Shown here in pieces: positions 1 to 5,604 of a stretch of DNA of 13,089 bases. Source of the stretch: Chloroflexota bacterium (GTDB lineage Bacteria > Chloroflexota > Dehalococcoidia > DSTF01 > RBG-16-68-14); the NCBI GenBank assembly GCA_022561355.1, contig JADFRJ010000045.1, forward strand, positions 1-13,089. The letters run 5' to 3'. Every line of letters begins with the position of its first letter. The first letter of the stretch is position 1. The position numbers were made by a program, and so were the translations under genes. The notes under the pieces are model-generated. The model ran no database searches. It had not been told where the DNA came from and saw only the letters and a program-made list of their open reading frames with translations.

Positions 1-111
1 TTCGGGGCCCGACGTGGCAGTGAGCACGTCGAAATACTCGCTGGTCAGCTTCGCTTCCAGGAGTTTGACATTCGGCAGAATGTCATCAACAACTAATACT
101 CGTGCCGTCAT
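1..111 (-). CDS. pleD: PleD response regulator / diguanylate cyclase, N-terminal fragment
   Basis: Only the first 37 codons are in the window; the rest lies beyond base 1. The peptide opens MTARVLVVDDILPNVKLLEA, a receiver domain with the double aspartate of the acidic pocket after the first beta strand (D9-D10). In alphaproteobacteria this start, directly behind divK, belongs to PleD, which has two receiver domains and a GGDEF domain that makes cyclic di-GMP at the differentiating pole. The ATG lies 6 bases after the divK stop, so the two genes are probably co-transcribed. The GGDEF domain cannot be seen here, so the assignment rests on the receiver start and the neighbour. It belongs to the alphaproteobacterial part of the window. 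Confidence 0.8.
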   Translation of the reverse strand, partial: MTARVLVVDDILPNVKLLEAKLTSEYFDVLTATSGPE

Positions 112-117
112 GCGTAA

Positions 118-480
118 CTACCCGGCATACTGTTTAACGGTTTCGAGAAACTGTCCCACTGAAATCGGTTTGGCTATATAGGCCTCGCAACCACCCTCCC
201 GGATTTTTTCCTCGTCGCCCTTCATGGCAAAGGCGGTGATCGCAACGATGGGAATATTTTTCAGTTCCTCATCTTCCTTGATCCATTTGGTCACTTCCAG
301 CCCCGAGACTTCGGGAAGCTGGATATCCATAAGGATCAGGTCAGGCTTATGTTCCCTGGCCAGTTCAAGCGCCGCCATGCCGTCCTGCGTCTGGATGGTC
401 TCGTAGTTATTTGCCGTCAACAGATCACTGAACAATTTCATGTTCAGTTCGTTATCCTCGACGATCAGTATTTTTTTCAT
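118..480 (-). CDS. divK: DivK single-domain cell-cycle response regulator
   Basis: A 120-residue stand-alone receiver domain with no output domain. Visible landmarks are the acidic pair E8-D9, the phospho-acceptor D52 in the MDIQLP stretch, T82 in AITAFAM and K104 before P105 (AKPI). This strand-4/strand-5 pattern and the MDIQLPEVSG block are typical of DivK. In alphaproteobacteria DivK is phosphorylated by DivJ, dephosphorylated by PleC, and controls CckA and so CtrA. The start chosen is the ATG at 480 (MKKILIVEDN). The frame stays open upstream to 573, but those residues are low in similarity to anything and receiver proteins start just before strand 1. Six bases separate it from pleD. Two CtrA-type sites lie upstream, which fits known CtrA control of divK in Caulobacter. 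Confidence 0.93.
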   Translation of the reverse strand: MKKILIVEDNELNMKLFSDLLTANNYETIQTQDGMAALELAREHKPDLILMDIQLPEVSGLEVTKWIKEDEELKNIPIVAITAFAMKGDEEKIREGGCEAYIAKPISVGQFLETVKQYAG

Positions 481-596
481 AGGTTTGCTCTCTGGCTGTG
501 CGGGCCCGGCTCGCCCCTGATTTTGGAAAAAACCGCTTAAGGCCCCCGGCACAGCTTCCCCAGCCTGTGCCATTTGGGTAGCATGCCTTTGCTAAG

Positions 597-611
597 TAAA
601 TGTTAGGTTAA
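597..611 (-). promoter_or_regulatory. CtrA-like binding site, one mismatch
   Basis: Read on the minus strand this is TTAA, seven bases, TTTA, one base away from the CtrA consensus TTAA-N7-TTAA. It lies 117 bases upstream of the divK ATG, a plausible place for an operator of the divK promoter. On its own it would be weak. A perfect site on the other side of the same gap makes it more believable. Confidence 0.45.
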
Positions 612-663
612 CCGGGGCTCTGGTTGCGGCAATCCGCCCACATGTACCTTGCCGCGGTTATGG

Positions 664-678
664 TTAATACAACATTAA
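664..678 (+). promoter_or_regulatory. CtrA binding site, perfect TTAA-N7-TTAA
   Basis: TTAA at 664-667 and TTAA at 675-678 are separated by exactly seven bases, which is the full recognition site of the alphaproteobacterial master regulator CtrA. It lies between divK and the DUF3572 gene, 23 bases before the latter's ATG. CtrA control of divK is established in Caulobacter; that this copy is bound is inference. The site also supports the alphaproteobacterial origin of the left end. Confidence 0.6.
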
Positions 679-701
679 TTAGTTACCTCATGGAACTCTA
701 A

Positions 702-914
702 ATGCAAGCCGCTCAAGCCGAAATAATCGCCATCCGCGCCCTCCAGTTCGTAATGCAGGACGAGACCCTGCGCGAGCGGTTCATGGCGATAACCGGCCTT
801 ACACCCTCCGAAATACAGAATAATGTTACTGACAGCGGTTTACACCTTGGGGCACTGGAGTTTCTGTTGCAACACGAGCCCGATGCCGAGGCCTCGCTCG
901 TGCGCCCCACGTAG
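702..914 (+). CDS. DUF3572 family protein, C-terminus replaced at the junction
   Basis: A small protein of unknown function, recognised as DUF3572 by its helical pattern: an EIIAIRALQFVMQD start, an RFMAITGLTPSEI middle and a LGALEFLLQHEPD end. This family is found in alphaproteobacteria, and I recall it commonly lying beside divK/pleD, as here. The frame matches the family up to about base 884 (HEPD). Beyond that it reads through antisense HAD-hydrolase DNA for nine codons (AEASLVRPT) to a stop at 912-914, so the native C-terminus is missing. The start is the ATG at 702; an ATG at 690 is followed at once by a stop. The function is unknown. Confidence 0.7.
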   Translation: MQAAQAEIIAIRALQFVMQDETLRERFMAITGLTPSEIQNNVTDSGLHLGALEFLLQHEPDAEASLVRPT

Positions 915-1283
915 CGCGGCTTGCGCCCCCGGCGCCGCGAAGGGTGGGTTCTGCCGCACCGCCCAGACGACGCCCTCTTCGAACGCGGCCATCGCGTGGG
1001 GCGTGACCTGCGAACGCAGGCCCGGCTCGATCAGCTCCAGCAGGCGTCCAAGCCGCTCGGGCATCGAGAGATCGCGGCCCTCTTCATGGAGGGCAACCAT
1101 TTCGCTGACGACGGCGTCCACTGCCGAGCCAACGTTCTCCGCAAGATGGCCGTGGCCAATCTTACTCAGCGCCTCCGCGACGCTCGCCACGAAGGATTCG
1201 CGGCGGCGTTCAGCGATGCTCGCGGGGTCATCTACGTAGAGGAGGGTTCCCCAGAGATCGAAGAGCAGGGCGCGGACCGTCAT
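840..1283 (-). CDS. HAD-superfamily hydrolase, truncated before motif II
   Basis: The N-terminus ALLFDLWGTLL is HAD motif I with nucleophile D9. The usual second aspartate (D+2) is Trp11, as in subfamilies reading DxWGT or DxYGT, including haloacid dehalogenases, so phosphatase activity should not be assumed. Residues 15 to about 120 form a helical cap, and the core resumes at APGAQAALRGAHERGLGIGLV. The next residues should be S/T-N of motif II; instead the frame enters foreign DNA at about base 873 and stops at 840-842. Motifs II to IV (Ser/Thr, Lys, acidic pair) are therefore absent and this copy would be inactive. ATG 1283 is the first possible start, since an in-frame TAG lies two codons upstream. 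A terminator-like hairpin ends only about 8 bases before it. Confidence 0.8.
   Translation of the reverse strand: MTVRALLFDLWGTLLYVDDPASIAERRRESFVASVAEALSKIGHGHLAENVGSAVDAVVSEMVALHEEGRDLSMPERLGRLLELIEPGLRSQVTPHAMAAFEEGVVWAVRQNPPFAAPGAQAALRGAHERGLGIGLVLQQKLQCPKV
873..884. other. Junction of alphaproteobacterial DNA with unrelated genome
   Basis: Two convergent genes end their recognisable sequence here. On the plus strand the DUF3572 frame is family-like through HEPD (873-884). On the minus strand the HAD frame is family-like through IGLV (884-873), where SNT of motif II should follow but LQQKLQCPKV is read instead. The 12 bases make sense in both genes, so they may be a short sequence shared by the two parents. 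Base composition and gene content change across it. It could be an assembly chimera or an illegitimate recombination; the sequence alone cannot decide. Confidence 0.75.
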
Positions 1284-1290
1284 GTCCTAC

Positions 1291-1324
1291 AAAAGCAAAC
1301 CGCCCCGACAAGTCGGGACGGTTT
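1291..1324 (-). terminator. Rho-independent terminator after tatA
   Basis: The arms 1297-1309 and 1312-1324 pair over 13 positions. Read on the minus strand the single imperfection is a G-U wobble; on the plus strand it would be a C-A mismatch, so the hairpin is made for minus-strand RNA. It starts 27 bases after the tatA stop and is followed by GC and four Ts (1294-1291). The next gene, a HAD hydrolase, starts 8 bases further on, so that gene needs read-through or a promoter overlapping the hairpin. Confidence 0.75.
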
Positions 1325-1351
1325 GATCCGTTGTTCTGATTGGTGGCTCGC

Positions 1352-1594
1352 CTAGTTTGACTTTGAATCCGATGTTACGCTCGCCGCGGCGTCGCTCTCC
1401 TCAGCGCTCGAGGCTGAGACCAACTCCTCCGGCTCGTCTGGCTCCTTGGCGGCCTTGCGGAACTCGCGCACGCTCTTGCCGAGAGCGCCACCTACGTCAC
1501 CGATCTTGCCGACGCCGAATATGAGCACGACGATGGCGAGGATGATCAAGCCTTCGAACGGGCCAATGGGACCAATACCTACTGCTAACATCAT
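1352..1594 (-). CDS. tatA: TatA, twin-arginine translocase pore subunit
   Basis: An 80-residue protein with the TatA plan: a short N-terminus, a membrane helix (about residues 12-30, PFEGLIILAIVVLIFGVGK) carrying a polar Glu near its start, the FG hinge, an amphipathic helix (DVGGALGKSVREFRKAAKE) and an acidic, serine-rich cytoplasmic tail. TatA oligomers form the passage for folded proteins exported with TatC. The start is the ATG at 1594, with AGGAGG at 1599-1604 and a 4-base spacer; a second ATG follows directly at 1591. The open frame upstream to 1699 lacks TatA character. No tatC or tatB lies nearby. The gene is divergent from the hydroxyacid dehydrogenase gene and followed by a terminator. 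Confidence 0.9.
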   Translation of the reverse strand: MMLAVGIGPIGPFEGLIILAIVVLIFGVGKIGDVGGALGKSVREFRKAAKEPDEPEELVSASSAEESDAAASVTSDSKSN

Positions 1595-1719
1595 CTCGCC
1601 TCCTTTCTCTTGAGCGAACCAAGGGTACCACCCGTCCTGAAAGGGCGTCAAGGCCGGATGGCAGGGCAGCCGGACCAATTGCTTCTGGAGCGAACCCATA
1701 ACATATACTAGGAGCCGCT

Positions 1720-2682
1720 GTGATCATCGCTGTATCTCCCCGCATCGCCGAGCAGTACGGCCACCGCATCCGAGAGGCCGCGCCCGGCGCGGAGCTGGTC
1801 TCGCCCACGCTGGACGGCGGCTGGAGCGGCGACCCGGAGGGCGTGGTGGCCGCCTACTTCTCCGAGGACTTCTGGACGGAGGGACGGTATCGCGCGACGC
1901 TGCCGCAGCTCTTCACACTGCCCAACCTGCGCTGGTTCCATACCTTCAGCGCCGGCGTCGACAACCCAGCCTTCCGAACCTTCATCGACCGTGGCGTGCT
2001 CCTGACAAACGCCGCCGGCACCACGGCCGAGCCGATCGCGCAGTACGTGATCGCCATGATGCTGCGCATCGTGAAACGGATGGACGCCTGGGCCCAGGCC
2101 CAGCGAGAGAAGCGCTGGGAGCAGCTCCAGACCGGCGAACTGACCGGCAAGACGGTGGGCATCATCGGCGTCGGCAACATCGGCGGTGAGGTGGCCCGGC
2201 TGGCGCAGGCGTTCCGGATGCGCGTCGTCGGCTGCCGGCGTCGTGCGAGGAAGCCGCGCAACGTCGATGAGCTGGTCCCGCCCGGCGAGCTACCGCGCCT
2301 CCTCGAACAGTCCGACTTCGTCGTGCTCGCGCTGCCGCTCTCGGCACAGTCCGAGAACCTCATCAGCGCGGGCGAACTGCGGGCGATGAAGAGCGACGCC
2401 TGGCTGATCAACATCTCGCGGGGCAACATCGTCGATGAGGACGCGCTGGTCCGGGCTCTCGAGCGCGCGGAGATCGGCGGCGCCTGCCTGGATGTCGCTC
2501 GCAACGAACCGCTGCCAGAGGACAGCGAACTCTGGACGCTGCCCAACGTGATCATCACGCCGCACAACTCGGGGTGGTCGCCGCTCAACCTCGAGCGTGG
2601 CACGGAGCTGTTCCTTGAAAACTTGCGCCGCTTCGCTGAAGGGCGGCCCCTCAAGAACCTCGTCCGCGCCAGCGACTTCTAG
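1720..2682 (+). CDS. D-isomer-specific 2-hydroxyacid dehydrogenase
   Basis: A 320-residue NAD(P)-dependent oxidoreductase acting on D-2-hydroxyacids or 2-oxoacids. The substrate cannot be told from sequence. The Rossmann glycine motif is GVGNIG at 150-155. The catalytic triad is visible as R234 (NISRGNIVDE), E263 (ARNEPLP) and H282 (ITPHNSG). After the second cofactor strand the chain reads CRRRARK instead of an acidic residue, which suggests NADP(H) preference (inference). The start is GTG at 1720 with AGGAG at 1710-1714 and a 5-base spacer. It resembles the D-3-phosphoglycerate dehydrogenase-like or glyoxylate/hydroxypyruvate reductase group, but lacks the ACT domain of full-length SerA. 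It is transcribed away from tatA and is probably a single-gene unit. Confidence 0.9.
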   Translation: MIIAVSPRIAEQYGHRIREAAPGAELVSPTLDGGWSGDPEGVVAAYFSEDFWTEGRYRATLPQLFTLPNLRWFHTFSAGVDNPAFRTFIDRGVLLTNAAGTTAEPIAQYVIAMMLRIVKRMDAWAQAQREKRWEQLQTGELTGKTVGIIGVGNIGGEVARLAQAFRMRVVGCRRRARKPRNVDELVPPGELPRLLEQSDFVVLALPLSAQSENLISAGELRAMKSDAWLINISRGNIVDEDALVRALERAEIGGACLDVARNEPLPEDSELWTLPNVIITPHNSGWSPLNLERGTELFLENLRRFAEGRPLKNLVRASDF

Positions 2683-2794
2683 CCGTTCACCGGAGGCCCA
2701 AGGGGCCGGCCCCTGCCTGTAACGCGCATCACATCCAGCCGGTACACGGCTCGCATATCCTCACGCTATCGTCTAGAGGTAGGTGGGGATCGCT

Positions 2795-3478
2795 ATGTCG
2801 AAGAAAAAGAAGCGCAAGCAGAAGGCGCAAGAGACGCCGCTGAGTGGCCTGATGCGCCGCTACCAGAAGTGGCCGCGCCGGGTCGCTATCTTTGGCGCAC
2901 TCGTTGGCGTCGTCGTAGCGGTGATTGTGTTCGCTAACCCCTTCGGTGGCGCCATTACCGCGCTCGATTCGAACGGCGAAGAAGTCTCGGTCGGCATCAT
3001 CGATGGCCAACCAAACGCCTCGCCGCGCAACGGCCGGCCGGCGCCCAACTTCCTGCTGCCCGACTACGACAGGCTCGCCGTCCGTCTCTCTGACTACGAA
3101 GACAAGATCGTGGTGATCAATTTCTGGGCGGGCTGGTGCACCGAGTGCGACAGGGAGATGCCAGACATCGTTCGCATCGCGGAGACCTTTCCCGACGACC
3201 TTGTGGTGCTCGCCGTGAATGCCGGCGACTCCAAGGGCACTGCGGAAAAATGGGCACTCGACCGTGACCTCCCGTTGGATCTGGACAACTTCGTCTGGGT
3301 GCTCGATGAACGGCAAAGCGTCACGCGCAAGTACCAGCTCAATGGCATGCCGCATACGTTCCTGGTGGAGCGCGGTGGTACGATCTTCTCCAGGGTGGAT
3401 GGCGGCACCACCTACGACGCGCTTCTCCAAACGATCGAGTTCTTCCTGCCGCCGGAGACGAGCGCAACCGCCCCCTAA
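2795..3478 (+). CDS. Membrane-anchored TlpA/ResA-like thiol-disulfide oxidoreductase
   Basis: A 227-residue protein with a very basic N-terminus (SKKKKRKQK), one membrane segment at about 30-50 and an extracytoplasmic thioredoxin fold. The redox motif is WCTEC with C115 and C118, and the cis-proline is P186 in NGMPHTF. These place it in the TlpA/ResA/CcmG group, which reduces or exchanges disulfides outside the membrane, for instance in apocytochromes c. The CTEC dipeptide differs from the CAPC of the second paralogue at 7276-7929, so redox potential and client may differ. ATG 2795 is preferred, with AGGTGG at 2781-2786; a GTG at 2783 in the same frame has its only purine run too close. The next plus-strand gene encodes a secreted protein with four cysteines, a possible client (inference). 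Confidence 0.88.
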   Translation: MSKKKKRKQKAQETPLSGLMRRYQKWPRRVAIFGALVGVVVAVIVFANPFGGAITALDSNGEEVSVGIIDGQPNASPRNGRPAPNFLLPDYDRLAVRLSDYEDKIVVINFWAGWCTECDREMPDIVRIAETFPDDLVVLAVNAGDSKGTAEKWALDRDLPLDLDNFVWVLDERQSVTRKYQLNGMPHTFLVERGGTIFSRVDGGTTYDALLQTIEFFLPPETSATAP

Positions 3479-3710
3479 CGATCTGACAGATAGCTGGGGC
3501 TAACCACAGCGCCTAATCAGCCTCACCATTTTCCGTAACCAGCGGCACGATCCTCCAATAGGCATCCCATTCCCTACGTGACACGTTATTTGCGGCTTTT
3601 ATCACAATTGGAAGCCCCATATTCCTTGATCGTACGTGCCCGCTCCCAGATAATCCGTCGAGTGTGCCGCCGCTAAGCTGGCCGCCACCTACACTTGAGG
3701 AGACCACCGT
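3479..3710. other. Intergenic region, no confident gene
   Basis: These 232 bases separate the thioredoxin-like gene from the 3D-domain gene and look less GC-rich than their surroundings. An open frame on the minus strand (3513-3707, 64 codons) ends in a protein-like stretch (REWDAYWRIVPLVTE) but has no ribosome site, no recognised family and would be antisense to the promoter region of the next gene. It may be a gene remnant or chance. I see no strong terminator after the stop at 3478. The ribosome site of the next gene, GAGGAG, ends at 3702. Confidence 0.5.
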
Positions 3711-4631
3711 TTGTCATATTCTGATTCGCCTGGCTCAGGCCGCTACACGTCGTTTTCGTCCACCACCGCAGAACTATCCCAGCTCCGTCAACAAACGATT
3801 CCACAGCTCGTCGACGCGCCACGATTCGGGCGCCCGCAAGCCCCAGAGTGGCTGCCTCGCGCGCAGGCGTTCCTCAACCGCTATGCGCTGTTCGCGGCCG
3901 TCATCGCCGCTGTCGCGCTGATCGCCTCCATGGCCGTGCCGGCCTGGGCGGCGTTCCAGCCTGAGGCCTCGCCGTCGCGGCTCGGCACCGTCCACAGCTC
4001 TGCCGGCGTCACCGGCACCGCTGGGACGCGGGTCGCGGACCTGAGCGCCGCGACGTTCCTGGGCGGCATCCCATTCGTACAGCAGTCGCGCGCCCTCGGC
4101 GCAGCGGCAGGAGCCGCATCCGCGCCGCAGCGCTTCGTCGCCGCCGTGCCCCAAGCAAGCGTTGGCGAGTACATCCAAGACGTCGGGTTGCAGATGGTGT
4201 TGCCGTACCTGAACGGCACCGTGACCATCAAGGGGAACGTTGAAGCCTGGGAGTCCGCGGTGGCGCAGCAGCAGGCGGCAATCGCGGCCACGCCACCCTA
4301 CCTGGCCGCCTTCCAGGCGCCCGTCATCGCGTCGGGGACGGTGATCCCGGGCGCTCGCGCCACGTTCTACACGTGCGCTGGGGGCGGCTTCTGCGGCGCC
4401 ATGTCGAACGGACAGCAGGTCTTCGCGGGCGCCGCCGCCTGCAGCTCAGATCTACCCTTCGGGACGCGCTTTTTCCTGAACGCCGACCCCGCACGCACCG
4501 TCTACACGTGCCTGGACCGCGGCGCTCTGTCCGCAACCTGGGTCGACATCTGGTTCTACAGCCCGGCCGAGGGTTGGGCCTGGCAGTCGATGATCGGCTC
4601 CGTCTACAGCGACATCACGATCATCCAATAG
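3711..4631 (+). CDS. Secreted or membrane-anchored 3D-domain (double-psi beta-barrel) cell-wall protein
   Basis: A 306-residue protein. Residues 1-58 are a polar cytoplasmic stretch, 59-80 a membrane helix or uncleaved signal (FAAVIAAVALIASMAVPAWA), then a low-complexity Ala/Ser-rich linker. The C-terminal domain (about 207-306) holds the three aspartates that name the 3D fold: D247 (SSDLPFGT), D269 (CLDRG) and D279 (WVDIWF). This fold is shared with RlpA/MltA-type peptidoglycan enzymes and resuscitation-type factors, so a role at the cell wall is likely. Four cysteines (C222, C228, C244, C267) sit in the domain and could form two disulfides. The start is TTG at 3711, with GAGGAG at 3697-3702 and an 8-base spacer. 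A strong terminator follows. The substrate and exact activity are unknown. Confidence 0.8.
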   Translation: MSYSDSPGSGRYTSFSSTTAELSQLRQQTIPQLVDAPRFGRPQAPEWLPRAQAFLNRYALFAAVIAAVALIASMAVPAWAAFQPEASPSRLGTVHSSAGVTGTAGTRVADLSAATFLGGIPFVQQSRALGAAAGAASAPQRFVAAVPQASVGEYIQDVGLQMVLPYLNGTVTIKGNVEAWESAVAQQQAAIAATPPYLAAFQAPVIASGTVIPGARATFYTCAGGGFCGAMSNGQQVFAGAAACSSDLPFGTRFFLNADPARTVYTCLDRGALSATWVDIWFYSPAEGWAWQSMIGSVYSDITIIQ

Positions 4632-4653
4632 ACGCGATTCCGCATAAAGCAGA

Positions 4654-4687
4654 ACGAAACAGCCGGTCTCGAGACCGGCTGTTTCGT
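4654..4687. terminator. Bidirectional terminator, 17-bp perfect inverted repeat
   Basis: The arms 4654-4670 and 4671-4687 are exact reverse complements with no spacer; in RNA the central four bases form the loop. It lies between two converging genes, 22 bases after the 3D-domain gene and 20 bases after the end of lgt. On the minus strand the hairpin is followed by a T-rich run, and on the plus strand by a weaker one, so it probably stops transcription from both sides. Confidence 0.88.
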
Positions 4688-4707
4688 GTTCGTTCCGGTT
4701 AGCTCCC

Positions 4708-5604
4708 TCAGGCGGGAGCTTCCTCAATCGGGCCAGCCCTCGGTTCCTCGGCTAGTTCACGCCGCGGCTGCCGCAACGTGTAGAGGAGGCCGAGCACGCC
4801 AACAGGGATGATGAAGAGCGCTGTCACCTGGGGCGTTGTGAGACCCCAGATTATCTCTTTGCTATCGATTCGCAACTCGCTGAGCCCTAGCCGCATCAGC
4901 GAATACAGCAGTACGGCGCCGAAGAACGCAACCCCGTCCTTACGCAGGAGGAAGATCGCGCCCACGATGAGTCCGACGATCATAAGATCGCCGAGCATCT
5001 CGTATGCCACGGCAGGATGTTGGGCGCAGAGCTGGCTAGTGTCGATACTGAACGGGCCCAACCCACACTCGGGATGCGCCAGTACGCTGGGGTTGTTGAG
5101 GTGCACGTAGCGCACCGCCCACGGCAGGCTCGACGCATCAGCGAAGTGCTCACCGTTGATGAGGTCGCCGATGCGGCCGATCGCCATGCCTACGAGTGCC
5201 CCGGCGGCGGCGATGTCCAGCGCGCGCCGGATCGGGAACTTGCGGATCCAGCCATAGACGAGGCCGCCCACGATCCCGCCGATGATTGCGCCAAAAATAG
5301 AGATGCCGCCCTCGTTCACGCGAAGGATGTCGATTGCGCTATCGATGCCGGGGTCGCCCCAGCGCTCGACTACCCACAGGGCACGCGCGCCGATGATACC
5401 GGCCGGAATTGCGATCAGGGCGACGCTGTAGACGTCGTCGTCGATGAAGCCAAGCCGCCTCGCTATGAGCACGGCTACGTAGACACCCCCGGCGATGCCT
5501 ACGGCGGTAAAGACGCCGTGCCAGGTCAGCAGCAGATTGCCGAACTCCCGGATCTCCGGGTCGATATCGATCTCGATGGCGAGCAGCGCCAGCGTGTTAA
5601 TCAC
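4708..5604 (-). CDS. lgt: Prolipoprotein diacylglyceryl transferase
   Basis: A 298-residue polytopic membrane enzyme that moves diacylglycerol from phosphatidylglycerol to the lipobox cysteine of prolipoproteins, the first step of lipoprotein maturation. The family signature lies at 143-152 (GRIGDLINGE), with a preceding GGISIFGAIIGG block at 99-110 and about seven hydrophobic segments. The signature usually reads GRxGN; here the Asn is Asp147. The C-terminus is a short Arg/Glu/Pro-rich tail. The start is GTG at 5604; an in-frame TAA at 5614-5616 excludes any earlier start. The gene overlaps the end of resB by 8 bases, so its translation is probably coupled. It is the last gene of the envelope operon and ends 20 bases before the bidirectional terminator. 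Confidence 0.95.
   Translation of the reverse strand: MINTLALLAIEIDIDPEIREFGNLLLTWHGVFTAVGIAGGVYVAVLIARRLGFIDDDVYSVALIAIPAGIIGARALWVVERWGDPGIDSAIDILRVNEGGISIFGAIIGGIVGGLVYGWIRKFPIRRALDIAAAGALVGMAIGRIGDLINGEHFADASSLPWAVRYVHLNNPSVLAHPECGLGPFSIDTSQLCAQHPAVAYEMLGDLMIVGLIVGAIFLLRKDGVAFFGAVLLYSLMRLGLSELRIDSKEIIWGLTTPQVTALFIIPVGVLGLLYTLRQPRRELAEEPRAGPIEEAPA

Noticed and set aside
481..573. N-terminal extension of divK to an ATG at 573
   Set aside because: Receiver domains begin directly before strand 1 (MKKILIVEDN). The extension is Gly/Ala/Pro-rich and unlike any DivK.
823..1355. Plus-strand open frames across the HAD gene
   Set aside because: They are antisense to the HAD hydrolase, whose motif I and cap are recognisable, and have no ribosome sites or family likeness.
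1595..1699. N-terminal extension of TatA to an ATG at 1699
   Set aside because: TatA starts just before its membrane helix, and a strong AGGAGG with correct spacing marks the ATG at 1594.
1704..1709. TATACT as a -10 box for the hydroxyacid dehydrogenase gene
   Set aside because: It abuts the ribosome site, so transcription would begin downstream of that site; the nearest -35-like TTGCTT is 19 bases away. Probably coincidence.
2702..2713. GC palindrome after the hydroxyacid dehydrogenase gene
   Set aside because: As RNA it gives only four pairs around a four-base loop and has no T-run, so it is not a convincing terminator.
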